A DNA stretch of 64,000 bases from Chloroherpetonaceae bacterium (GTDB lineage: Bacteria; Bacteroidota; Chlorobiia; Chlorobiales; Thermochlorobacteraceae): the NCBI GenBank assembly GCA_033763895.1, contig JANRJQ010000010.1, positions 686,146 through 750,145 of the forward strand, read 5' to 3'. The translations under genes were made by a program, and so were the position numbers. Positions 54,618-62,023 of this stretch are shown in pieces; the first letter of the stretch is position 1; the number at the start of each line of letters is the position of its first letter. Below the pieces are notes generated by a model that worked only from the letters and a program-made list of their open reading frames with translations, did no database searches and was not told the DNA's origin.

Positions 54618-55040
54618 ATGAAAAAACACGAAACACGATTAAGGGTTCGCAGTTACGAACTCGATTTTTTTGGGCATGTCAATAATGCTGTTTTTCTCAA
54701 TTATTTGGAATTCTCAAGGGTTGAATTTATGCGCTCTTTGGGAGTAACGTTTGAAGAGTTTTACAGAATCAAGCAATTGCCTGTGGTGGTTAATGTAACT
54801 ATCAATTACAAACGCCCCTGCCTTCTTGATGATGAGATACTTGTTACTACCGCCGTTTCAAAAGTTGGAAATTCTTCTTTTACCATTCATAGTGAAGGGT
54901 ATAATGTGACCGATGGGAACCAACTTGCTTTTGACGCCGATGTCACATTGGCGATGATGGATACCGAAAAAGGATCATCTTCGCCGTTGCCCGATATGTT
55001 ACGAGAAAAATTGAATTCTGTAACGTGGTCTCAAAGTTAA
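54618..55040 (+). CDS. Acyl-CoA thioesterase, hotdog fold (4HBT/YbgC-like)
   Basis: A 140-residue hotdog-fold thioesterase. The active-site region is YELDFFGHVNNAVFLNYLEFSR cut as YELDFFGHVNN and LNYLEFSR, with the catalytic Asp and His-Val-Asn pattern of 4-hydroxybenzoyl-CoA thioesterases. VNVTINYKRPCLLDDEI follows. It hydrolyses an acyl-CoA; the chain length is unknown. It starts 3 bases after the ACT gene stop. Confidence 0.87.
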   Translation: MKKHETRLRVRSYELDFFGHVNNAVFLNYLEFSRVEFMRSLGVTFEEFYRIKQLPVVVNVTINYKRPCLLDDEILVTTAVSKVGNSSFTIHSEGYNVTDGNQLAFDADVTLAMMDTEKGSSSPLPDMLREKLNSVTWSQS

Positions 55041-55052
55041 GCAAGGAAGCAA

Positions 55053-55514
55053 ATGAAGATTTTTGTTCTCAATGGGCCAAACTTAGGGCGGCTTGGGCAT
55101 CGCGAGCCGGAAATTTACGGTACTGAAACACTTTTAGATATTGAGAAATCGCTTCGTGATTCATTTCCGCAAGTGGACATACTTTTTTTTCAAAGCGAAT
55201 ATGAAGGAGCATTGATTGAAAAAATATACGAAGCCGTAGATAAAGATAAGGTCGATGCCATAATTTTGAATCCCGGAGCACTGACGCATTATAGCATTGC
55301 TTTGAGAGATGCCATTTCATCAATAAAAGCGCCGCTCATCGAAGTACATCTTTCAAATGTTTTTGCAAGGGAATCGTTCAGGGCGCATTCAGTGATTTCT
55401 CCGGTTGCGAATGGTGTTATTTCAGGATTCGGTTCCTATAGTTATCATTTAGGTGTTTTGGCCGCTATGAAAGCGGCTTTAAAAGTGACTAAACCTTCGA
55501 GATTAACCAATTAA
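55053..55514 (+). CDS. aroQ: 3-dehydroquinate dehydratase, type II
   Basis: Third step of the shikimate pathway: dehydrates 3-dehydroquinate to 3-dehydroshikimate. The 153-residue chain starts MKIFVLNGPNLGRLGHREPE; the catalytic Tyr is in EIYGTETL, QSEYEGALIEKI and NPGALTHYSIALRDA follow, then EVHLSNVFARESFRAHSV and GFGSYSYHLGV. All type II signature residues are there. Lies in the same close-packed gene run. Confidence 0.96.
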   Translation: MKIFVLNGPNLGRLGHREPEIYGTETLLDIEKSLRDSFPQVDILFFQSEYEGALIEKIYEAVDKDKVDAIILNPGALTHYSIALRDAISSIKAPLIEVHLSNVFARESFRAHSVISPVANGVISGFGSYSYHLGVLAAMKAALKVTKPSRLTN

Positions 55515-55522
55515 GTGATTCT

Positions 55523-57187
55523 ATGACAATGGAATTATCATCTGACTTAAGATCAATTCAAGAAACCCGTTCCTTACTCCTTCGGGCGAAAGAGGCGCAA
55601 AAAATCTATAAAGAGTTTTCACAAGTCGATGTGGATAGAATTGTGAGTAAAATGGCGGAGCGAGGTTATGAAGCACGGGAAAAATTGGCAAAGTTGGCCG
55701 TTGAAGAAACAGGTTTCGGTAGAGTAGAGCATAAAGTATTAAAGAATATTGTCGGTACAAAGCGACTTCATGACTACATCAAAGACATGAAAACTTGCGG
55801 TATTATTCGCAAAACGCACAACGAAAAAATTTGGGAAGTGGCAACGCCTATGGGTGTAGTTGCAGCGTTGATACCTACGACCAACCCAACAAGCACAATG
55901 ATGTATAAGGCTATCATTGCTCTAAAATCAAGGAATGCAATCGTTGCGTCTCCCCATCCGCGCTCGATTCGCTGCACGCTCGAAGCCGCTCAAATTATGA
56001 GCCAAGCCGCTAAAGAGGCAGGAGCTCCAGATGGATTGGTAAACTGTATCTCTCTACCTACCCAAGAAGGAACAAGTGAATTAATCAGGCATGAAATCAC
56101 AAGCGTCATATTAGCCACCGGCGGCTCAGCGATGGTTCGTGCCGCTTATTCTTCCGGTAAACCGGCTTATGGTGTCGGTCCCGGAAATGTGCCTGCATTT
56201 ATTGAACGAACAGCCAATGTGGCAAAAGCAGTCGCCGATATACTTTTTGGGAAAACATTTGATAACGGCACACTGTGTTCCTCAGAGCAATCCATTGTGT
56301 GCGATTTGCCCATAAAATCAAAAGTGATTGCGGAACTAAAAAAACGTGGAGCCTATTTTGTATCGAATGAGGAAAGAGAACGACTCGAACGCTATATGTT
56401 TCCAAAGGGTCTTAATCCTGAAGTAGTGGGCAAGCCCGCAACATTCATCGCTGAACGAGCCGGCATAGCGGTTCCATCAGAAACCACAGTTCTGATTGCA
56501 GAGATTGGCGGAGTCGGAAAAAAACATCCACTCTCTTCTGAAAAGCTTTCGCCTGTACTTTCATTTTTCACGGAAGATGGTTGGGAAGCAGGATGTAAAA
56601 GAAGTATCGAGATTTTAGAGTTTGGTGGAATCGGTCATTCACTTGCCGTGCATACCGAAAACCCAATGGTAATCGAGCAATTTGCTTTACACAAACCGGC
56701 GCATCGCATCCTTATCAATACGGTTTCAGCCGTTGGTGCTGTGGGTTACACCACCGATCTCCCACCTGCAATGACGCTTGGTCCCGGAACCATTGGCGGT
56801 TCAATTACTACTGATAATATTACCCCGATGCATCTCCTAAATATTAAGCGCGTTGCATTCGAAACTCACCCTGTCAATGACACTAACGGGAATTTTATTC
56901 CTCAAGATGGCGAGTCTTCTTCAAAGAAAAATGAGTCTGAACCAATAGTGAAACGCTATGATTTTGCTGCCAAAGAAGGGCACTCGTTTATGGCGGAAAT
57001 CGAAGCAAGAATTCGCGAAAAAGCAGGAAACAAAGCGTCGCCAATGATGAGCGGTTATAAAAGCTCAAAGCCAAATGGAAAGCAGGAATCAAAAGATTTA
57101 TCAAAAGCAAAAAATGATTCTATGAAATCAGCGGTTCTCTCTGATGCTGAGATAAATGACTTAATCAATCAATTCAAAAAGAAGTAG
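55523..57187 (+). CDS. Acylating aldehyde dehydrogenase (EutE/PduP-like) with C-terminal helix tail
   Basis: CoA-dependent aldehyde dehydrogenase that converts an aldehyde to acyl-CoA with NAD. The core (about 1-480) shows PMGVVAALIPTTNPTSTMMYKA, GGSAMVRAAYSSGKPAYGVGPGN cut in two, the catalytic Cys in TFDNGTLCSSEQ, and LGPGTIGGSITTDNI, as in AdhE-N, EutE and PduP enzymes. Residues about 485-554 are a low-complexity linker rich in Ser/Lys followed by an amphipathic helix (LSDAEINDLINQFKKK), a layout typical of microcompartment-targeting peptides. No shell-protein genes are in the window. Start ATG 55523 fits the close spacing to aroQ. Confidence 0.88.
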   Translation: MTMELSSDLRSIQETRSLLLRAKEAQKIYKEFSQVDVDRIVSKMAERGYEAREKLAKLAVEETGFGRVEHKVLKNIVGTKRLHDYIKDMKTCGIIRKTHNEKIWEVATPMGVVAALIPTTNPTSTMMYKAIIALKSRNAIVASPHPRSIRCTLEAAQIMSQAAKEAGAPDGLVNCISLPTQEGTSELIRHEITSVILATGGSAMVRAAYSSGKPAYGVGPGNVPAFIERTANVAKAVADILFGKTFDNGTLCSSEQSIVCDLPIKSKVIAELKKRGAYFVSNEERERLERYMFPKGLNPEVVGKPATFIAERAGIAVPSETTVLIAEIGGVGKKHPLSSEKLSPVLSFFTEDGWEAGCKRSIEILEFGGIGHSLAVHTENPMVIEQFALHKPAHRILINTVSAVGAVGYTTDLPPAMTLGPGTIGGSITTDNITPMHLLNIKRVAFETHPVNDTNGNFIPQDGESSSKKNESEPIVKRYDFAAKEGHSFMAEIEARIREKAGNKASPMMSGYKSSKPNGKQESKDLSKAKNDSMKSAVLSDAEINDLINQFKKK

Positions 57188-57190
57188 TTT

Positions 57191-57658
57191 ATGAAATCAA
57201 TTTTCTTTCGTGGGTTTTTCGCATTAATCATTGCATTTACACTTGTCTCTTGCAATAAAAAAATTGATCGTACTGAAACTCAAAAGGGAGTTCATGAGGG
57301 CACACGAAATGGCACTGAAGGGGGAGCATCCATTTCAGGAAGTGTAAACGACGCCGCCGGAATTGACCCTATTACACAAGCGGCGCTTGATCAGGATTCG
57401 ACAGCGCGGATTTTCTATGCGCAAATTGCAGCAAAAAAGGAGAGGGGAACAAAGGCAGAACAGGTTTCTTCGTTGATGGAATTTGCAGATTATATGATGT
57501 TTCAAGCACAGGTCCCTCCGAGAATTAAATACAGACCTGCTCTGAAAGCATATCGAGAAGTATTGGCATTAGACCCCTCAAATTCAGATGCCGCTAAAAA
57601 CAAAAAGCAAATCGAAGATATTTATGCACAAATGGGTATTCCGATTCCACAAGATTAA
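57191..57658 (+). CDS. Lipoprotein with TPR-like C terminus
   Basis: A 155-residue lipoprotein (lipobox LVSC near residue 21). A low-complexity linker rich in Gly, Thr and Glu is followed by a helical region ending with KYRPALKAYREVLALDPSNSD cut as one TPR-like helix pair, AKNKKQIEDIYAQMG. It begins 3 bases after the aldehyde dehydrogenase gene and ends 7 bases from the convergent kinase. Function unknown; likely protein binding in the periplasm. Confidence 0.72.
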   Translation: MKSIFFRGFFALIIAFTLVSCNKKIDRTETQKGVHEGTRNGTEGGASISGSVNDAAGIDPITQAALDQDSTARIFYAQIAAKKERGTKAEQVSSLMEFADYMMFQAQVPPRIKYRPALKAYREVLALDPSNSDAAKNKKQIEDIYAQMGIPIPQD

Positions 57659-57665
57659 CTTCTAA

Positions 57666-59861
57666 TTATGAAATCGGTGCGGCGGGGAGGATCAACACAA
57701 AAGTACTCCCTTTGTTCTTCCCGTCGCTTTGCGCAAAGATACTGCCCCCGTGAAGTTCAACCAGTTGCTTTACAATCGCAAGTCCCAAACCGGTCGAGCT
57801 TTCTCCTCCTGTTGGTCTTGCAGAAAGTTTTGAAAATTTTCCGAAAAGCCTTTTCGTGTCTTCCTCCGTAAGCCCAAGTCCCTCATCTTTTACTTTGATA
57901 ACGATTTTTCCTTCTAGACGCTCGGCAGAGACCCAGATTGATTTTTGAGGGTTTGAATACTTGATTGCATTTGAAATGAGGTTATCTAAAACTTCATGCA
58001 TACGCTCGAGATCAATATCTGCAAAGAGATTGCCTTGAAATGAAGAAGTTGAAAGCGTAAGGTTTAATTTTTGTCCCTTTTTTTCAGCATTTGGAAGATT
58101 CTGTTCAATGACTTGTGAAAGGAGTAAACCCAAGTCTGTGTTTACTTTATAAAGCTCGAAGGTTGGGGATTCGATGTTGGCAAGGTTAAGGACCTCGTCA
58201 ATGATTCTGATCATACGTACAGTTGATGACTGAACAACTCGGCTCATTCGGTTAATATCTTCATTCGCAGATTTGTGTTCTCCAATTAAACTTGAAAATC
58301 CTAAAACGGTTTGTAATGGGTTCTTTAAATCATGCGCTGCAATATTCAGAAACTCTGTTTTCATGATACTCGCCTCTTCAGCACGCAAGCGTTCGCGTTC
58401 TGCAAACACAACGGCTTCATTGAGTTGGGCATTTTTTTCTGAGAGTGTTAATTCTGATCGCTTTTTGATTACAAATTGTCTGTAAATCAAAATCACAACA
58501 ACAATGGTAAGAATAATTATTCCGATCAGTGCATTGCGCAAAAGTTTATTTTGTTCGGCTTCAGAGGCTTTCAGCGCATTTTCGGTTCGTAGCAATTCAA
58601 TTTCGCGGTCTTTGAGTTGATTTCTTAAACGTAGTTCAAGAGAGGAAATTTTCTCATTCGATTCCATCATTTTGGTCGAATCTGCTAATTCAGCAAAGCG
58701 TTTATGGTAGGCCAAAGCCGTTGAGAAATCTTTTTTCTTTTCATATAAGGAAGATAGGTACTCGTAAATTTCAGTTTGAAGCCCTATTTCTCCGGCTTCT
58801 TGTGTAAATCGAAGGCTGCTTTTTCCAAAATCAATTGCACTGACCAAGTCACCAGTACCTAACGATATCTTTGATAATTCTCGATAGGCAAAAGCAGCGT
58901 TGGTTTTATCTGACGATTTCCCAAGTTCGGTATAATTTTTTATAGCAAGTTTAAAGTAAGAAACAGCGTTGGTCAACCGAGTTGCAGCAACATTCATTTC
59001 CGCAAGCCCATAATAACTATCGGCAATTTTACGCTTGTCACCAATTTTTTCTGCAAGTTTTATCGCCTTCCATAAGAAAACCTCGCCTTCTTCGTATTGT
59101 TTATTCCTTGCCAATGCTCTCCCTAAAAAAGAATAATAAAGTGATAATCGATTTGGAAAATCTAACTTCTCCAGCATATTTACAGCAGTACGATAAAGTG
59201 AAATTTTCTCAGTTAAATCGTCGGTATAAATTGCTTTTGACACATGTATTCGCGCTTTGATTTCGTCGTACAGAGGGTTTTGGGTTAAAGTAATCGCTTC
59301 TTGATAATACTTTTCTCTAAGCTGGCTGTTTTCGCTTTCTCCAAACAAAGACACAAGACGATTGTAAGTCGTAAGAATCTTAGCGGTATCTTGAAGTTCA
59401 TATTCAATAGAAAGTGCTTTGAGATAATTCTCAATTGCATTCTGAAAATTCCCTTTATTATCGGCTGCATATGCTAGATTAAAAAGTGCTTCAGCCTCGC
59501 CTTTCTTAAACTTTACTTTTTCTGCGAGTTCAATGGAAAGCCTTGATAGTGATATGGCCGAGTCAGGTAAAATATTTTCAAAATAAATAGAGGCACGATT
59601 GAGTGCGAGTATTGAATTGGAATCTGCGATGCCTTCCTGAAACCAGCGCTTTAACGGCTTTGAAAGTGAATCGGGAAGGGCAATTTCAGGTGAAGAATTT
59701 TCTTGAGAGAAAAGTGATGTAGCAATAAAGACAATAGAGAAAAGAAAGCGGGAAAATTGTTTAATGGAAATAAAATGGAAACTGCCAATGATGCAAAATT
59801 GAAAGTTGATATAGGTACAATGCATAGAAACGGCAGCGAATGATTGTTTCAAGAAAAGCAA
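57666..59861 (-). CDS. TPR-containing sensor histidine kinase
   Basis: A 731-residue orphan two-component sensor. Signal/anchor at about 30-52; periplasmic TPR repeats from about 85 to 400 (AEALFNLAYAADNKGNFQNAI, DSYYGLAEMNVA and more); coiled coil; one transmembrane helix at 442-462; HisKA domain with H510 (NIAAHDLKNPLQ); and HATPase domain with N-box (ISNAIKYSNPQ), G1 (VKDEGLGLTEEDTK) and G2 (STGLGLAIVKQL). No response regulator gene is adjacent. The start at 59861 and an ATG 12 codons later are both possible. It follows ispD by 13 bases. Confidence 0.9.
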   Translation of the reverse strand: MLFLKQSFAAVSMHCTYINFQFCIIGSFHFISIKQFSRFLFSIVFIATSLFSQENSSPEIALPDSLSKPLKRWFQEGIADSNSILALNRASIYFENILPDSAISLSRLSIELAEKVKFKKGEAEALFNLAYAADNKGNFQNAIENYLKALSIEYELQDTAKILTTYNRLVSLFGESENSQLREKYYQEAITLTQNPLYDEIKARIHVSKAIYTDDLTEKISLYRTAVNMLEKLDFPNRLSLYYSFLGRALARNKQYEEGEVFLWKAIKLAEKIGDKRKIADSYYGLAEMNVAATRLTNAVSYFKLAIKNYTELGKSSDKTNAAFAYRELSKISLGTGDLVSAIDFGKSSLRFTQEAGEIGLQTEIYEYLSSLYEKKKDFSTALAYHKRFAELADSTKMMESNEKISSLELRLRNQLKDREIELLRTENALKASEAEQNKLLRNALIGIIILTIVVVILIYRQFVIKKRSELTLSEKNAQLNEAVVFAERERLRAEEASIMKTEFLNIAAHDLKNPLQTVLGFSSLIGEHKSANEDINRMSRVVQSSTVRMIRIIDEVLNLANIESPTFELYKVNTDLGLLLSQVIEQNLPNAEKKGQKLNLTLSTSSFQGNLFADIDLERMHEVLDNLISNAIKYSNPQKSIWVSAERLEGKIVIKVKDEGLGLTEEDTKRLFGKFSKLSARPTGGESSTGLGLAIVKQLVELHGGSIFAQSDGKNKGSTFVLILPAAPIS

Positions 59862-59874
59862 TCATTGAATCTTT

Positions 59875-60606
59875 TCAAAATAACAGATTTTTATGGTTTT
59901 GCCTTCGTTTGTAAATGGCTTGGGCAAAATCTAGGTCTTCGGGGGTTGTGATTTTTATGTTAAAGTAATCGGTTTCAACAATTGAAATCAATGCTGAGGG
60001 GAAATACTTTTCAACCAAAGTGGCGTCATCGGTTCCGTAAAATCCCTCACTTTGCGCTTTTTCATGCGCTTCTAAAATCAATTCTGCTCTGAAAGCTTGA
60101 GGGGTTTGAACTTGCCGAATCCTTGAACGGTCTAAGGTTTCTGAAAAGAATAATCCTTCTTTCTGAATGGTTTTAAGGGTGTCTTTTGGTTTTGTTGCGG
60201 GAACCGCTGCGCCAGATTTGATAGCGGCGTTGTTTATTCGCTCGATATCACTTGGAAGTATGAATGGTCTCGCACCGTCGTGAATATGAATAATGTCATT
60301 TTCCTTCAGTTTTGGGCGCAGCGCTTGAAGGGCGTTATTAATTGAATCTTGCCGTTCGTTACCTCCAAGAACCGTAACTGTTACCTTTTTGAGGTCATAT
60401 TTTTTAATAAATGATTTGAGAGAACTCATACCTTCGTTACTAATCCCAACGGCAATTTCAGAAATAAATGGGCATACTTCAAAAGCTCGAAGGGTATGGA
60501 TCACGACGGGAGTTCGATTGATTTTCAGGAACTGTTTGCTTAACCCGGGTTTCAATTGCATGCGAGTTCCCAAACCGCCTGCGGCTATAATGGCGTAACT
60601 GGCCAT
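59875..60606 (-). CDS. ispD: 2-C-methyl-D-erythritol 4-phosphate cytidylyltransferase
   Basis: Third enzyme of the MEP isoprenoid pathway: forms CDP-methylerythritol from MEP and CTP. The 243-residue protein starts MASYAIIAAGGLGTRMQ (CTP-binding glycine loop), then PGLSKQFLKI, VLGGNERQDSINNAL, IHIHDGARPF (catalytic Asp/Arg region), PATKPKDTLK and QTPQAFR. The Lys and Arg expected for the catalysis are present. It is the only MEP gene in the window. Confidence 0.95.
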   Translation of the reverse strand: MASYAIIAAGGLGTRMQLKPGLSKQFLKINRTPVVIHTLRAFEVCPFISEIAVGISNEGMSSLKSFIKKYDLKKVTVTVLGGNERQDSINNALQALRPKLKENDIIHIHDGARPFILPSDIERINNAAIKSGAAVPATKPKDTLKTIQKEGLFFSETLDRSRIRQVQTPQAFRAELILEAHEKAQSEGFYGTDDATLVEKYFPSALISIVETDYFNIKITTPEDLDFAQAIYKRRQNHKNLLF

Positions 60607-60623
60607 CGGTTGAATTTTAATGT

Positions 60624-60656
60624 GAAAAAAAAAGGCGCTTCTTTCAAAGCGCCAAA
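60624..60656 (-). terminator. Terminator after queA (minus strand)
   Basis: Stem GGCGCTT / AAGCGCC with a six-base loop and a run of eight T on the minus strand. It lies between queA and ispD, so the two are separate transcripts. Confidence 0.8.
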
Positions 60657-60677
60657 ATAAATCAAAAATCAGAACAC

Positions 60678-61718
60678 TTACATCACCAGCATTGCATCGC
60701 CATAAGCGAAGAACTTGTAGTTATTTTTCAGTGCAGTCTTGTATGATTTCATCATGAATTCATGCCCCATAAATGCACTTGTTAGCATTAATAAGGTTGA
60801 TTCCGGCTGATGGAAATTGGTGATCAATGCATCTACCACTTTGAATTCATAAGGTGGGAAAATGAATTTATCCGTCCACCCTTCTCCGAAACGGATACGA
60901 CCCTCAACGGTTGCATTCGCTTCTAAGGCGCGGCAAACGGTTGTGCCAACAGCAAATACCCGCCCGCTTCGGCTTTGCTTCAATTTGTTAATTCGATCGG
61001 CTGTTGAAAATGGAACATTGTAATACTCTGAGTCCATCTTGTGTTTCGAGACATCTTCAACCTCAACAGGCTTAAAAGTATTCAAGCCCGGATGCAAGGT
61101 GATTTGAACAATATCAACCCCCATCTTTTTAATCTTTTGAAGCAGTTCCATCGAGAAATGAAGTCCAGCAGCCGGAGCGACAACAGCACCGGGTACAGAT
61201 GCGAATACGGTTTGGTATCGGACTTTATCTTTTTCGTCGGGTTCACGCTTCAGGTAAGGTGGGATCGGCATCATCCCGATTTTTTCAACCAATTGGAAAA
61301 TATCAATCTCCGGGTTTAGAAATCGAATAGTTCTTCCTCGAGAGGTAGTGTTATCAACCACTTCCGCTACAAGATCATTTGGAAAGTAAATTTTATTGCC
61401 CACACGAACTTTTCTCGCAGGCTCAACCAAAACATCCCAAAGCCCCATTTGTTTGTTCAACTCACGCAGTAAAAAGACTTCAATTTTAGCGGATGTTTTT
61501 TCCTTATGACCGTAGAGCCGAGCCGGAAAAACTTTGGTATTGTTTAACACAATTACATCGCCTTTTTTAAGAAAATCAGTGATGTCTGTGAATTTGTAAT
61601 CTTCAATTGTTTTATCACGGCGATGAGCAACCATCAATTTGCATTTTTCGCGTGGCTCTTTAGGATATAATGCGATTGCCGTTTTCGGAACTACATAGCG
61701 AAATTCCGTGAGCCGCAT
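60678..61718 (-). CDS. queA: S-adenosylmethionine:tRNA ribosyltransferase-isomerase
   Basis: Penultimate step of queuosine synthesis: transfers and isomerises the ribosyl group of SAM to make epoxyqueuosine in tRNA. The 346-residue sequence has the family starting segment YPKEPREKCKLMVAHR, VLNNTKVFPARLYG, PPYLKREPDEKDKVRYQTVF, PGAVVAPAAGLHFS, VGTTVCRALEA and NFHQPESTLLMLTSAFMG. Fully typical. A clear Bacteroidota-type promoter lies upstream. Confidence 0.97.
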   Translation of the reverse strand: MRLTEFRYVVPKTAIALYPKEPREKCKLMVAHRRDKTIEDYKFTDITDFLKKGDVIVLNNTKVFPARLYGHKEKTSAKIEVFLLRELNKQMGLWDVLVEPARKVRVGNKIYFPNDLVAEVVDNTTSRGRTIRFLNPEIDIFQLVEKIGMMPIPPYLKREPDEKDKVRYQTVFASVPGAVVAPAAGLHFSMELLQKIKKMGVDIVQITLHPGLNTFKPVEVEDVSKHKMDSEYYNVPFSTADRINKLKQSRSGRVFAVGTTVCRALEANATVEGRIRFGEGWTDKFIFPPYEFKVVDALITNFHQPESTLLMLTSAFMGHEFMMKSYKTALKNNYKFFAYGDAMLVM

Positions 61719-62023
61719 ATCATTAAGTTGGTGATTAATGGCTGTGCGCGGTTAAAGGTTAGAAAATATAAAACACATAAAGCGAAGAACACCCCAAAAA
61801 AGGTTGTTTTTGCGCTCAATAATAAAAAGGTTGCAAAGATACAAAATTTTTTTTGGGAATGCAACCGATAAGAGGACAATAAACAATTGCACTTGGTTTT
61901 TTTTGAAGTTCTTTTCGACTTTTTGGTGTGTGAAAAAACGATTGAAATCATTTTTTATCACATTCCCCTTGACATGCTTATTTTTACCGCTTAACGATTA
62001 TAATGATTTGATATCATCTAAAC
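61719..62023. other. 305-base intergenic region between divergent queA and the HEAT/cyclophilin gene
   Basis: AT-rich. It holds the queA promoter described separately. Short open frames that cross it (for example 61804-62094 plus) have no family likeness, start in the promoter region and overlap the ends of the flanking genes, so I take them as noise. No RNA gene or riboswitch is recognisable. Confidence 0.5.
61834..61864 (-). promoter_or_regulatory. Bacteroidota-type promoter of queA
   Basis: On the minus strand a TTG (-33 element core, plus coordinates 61862-61864) is followed after exactly 20 bases by TATCTTTG (61834-61841), matching the Bacteroidota consensus TTTG, 19-21 bases, TAnnTTTG. 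Transcription would start about 110 bases before the queA ATG. This is the best promoter match in the window and supports placement in Bacteroidota/Chlorobiota. Confidence 0.6.
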
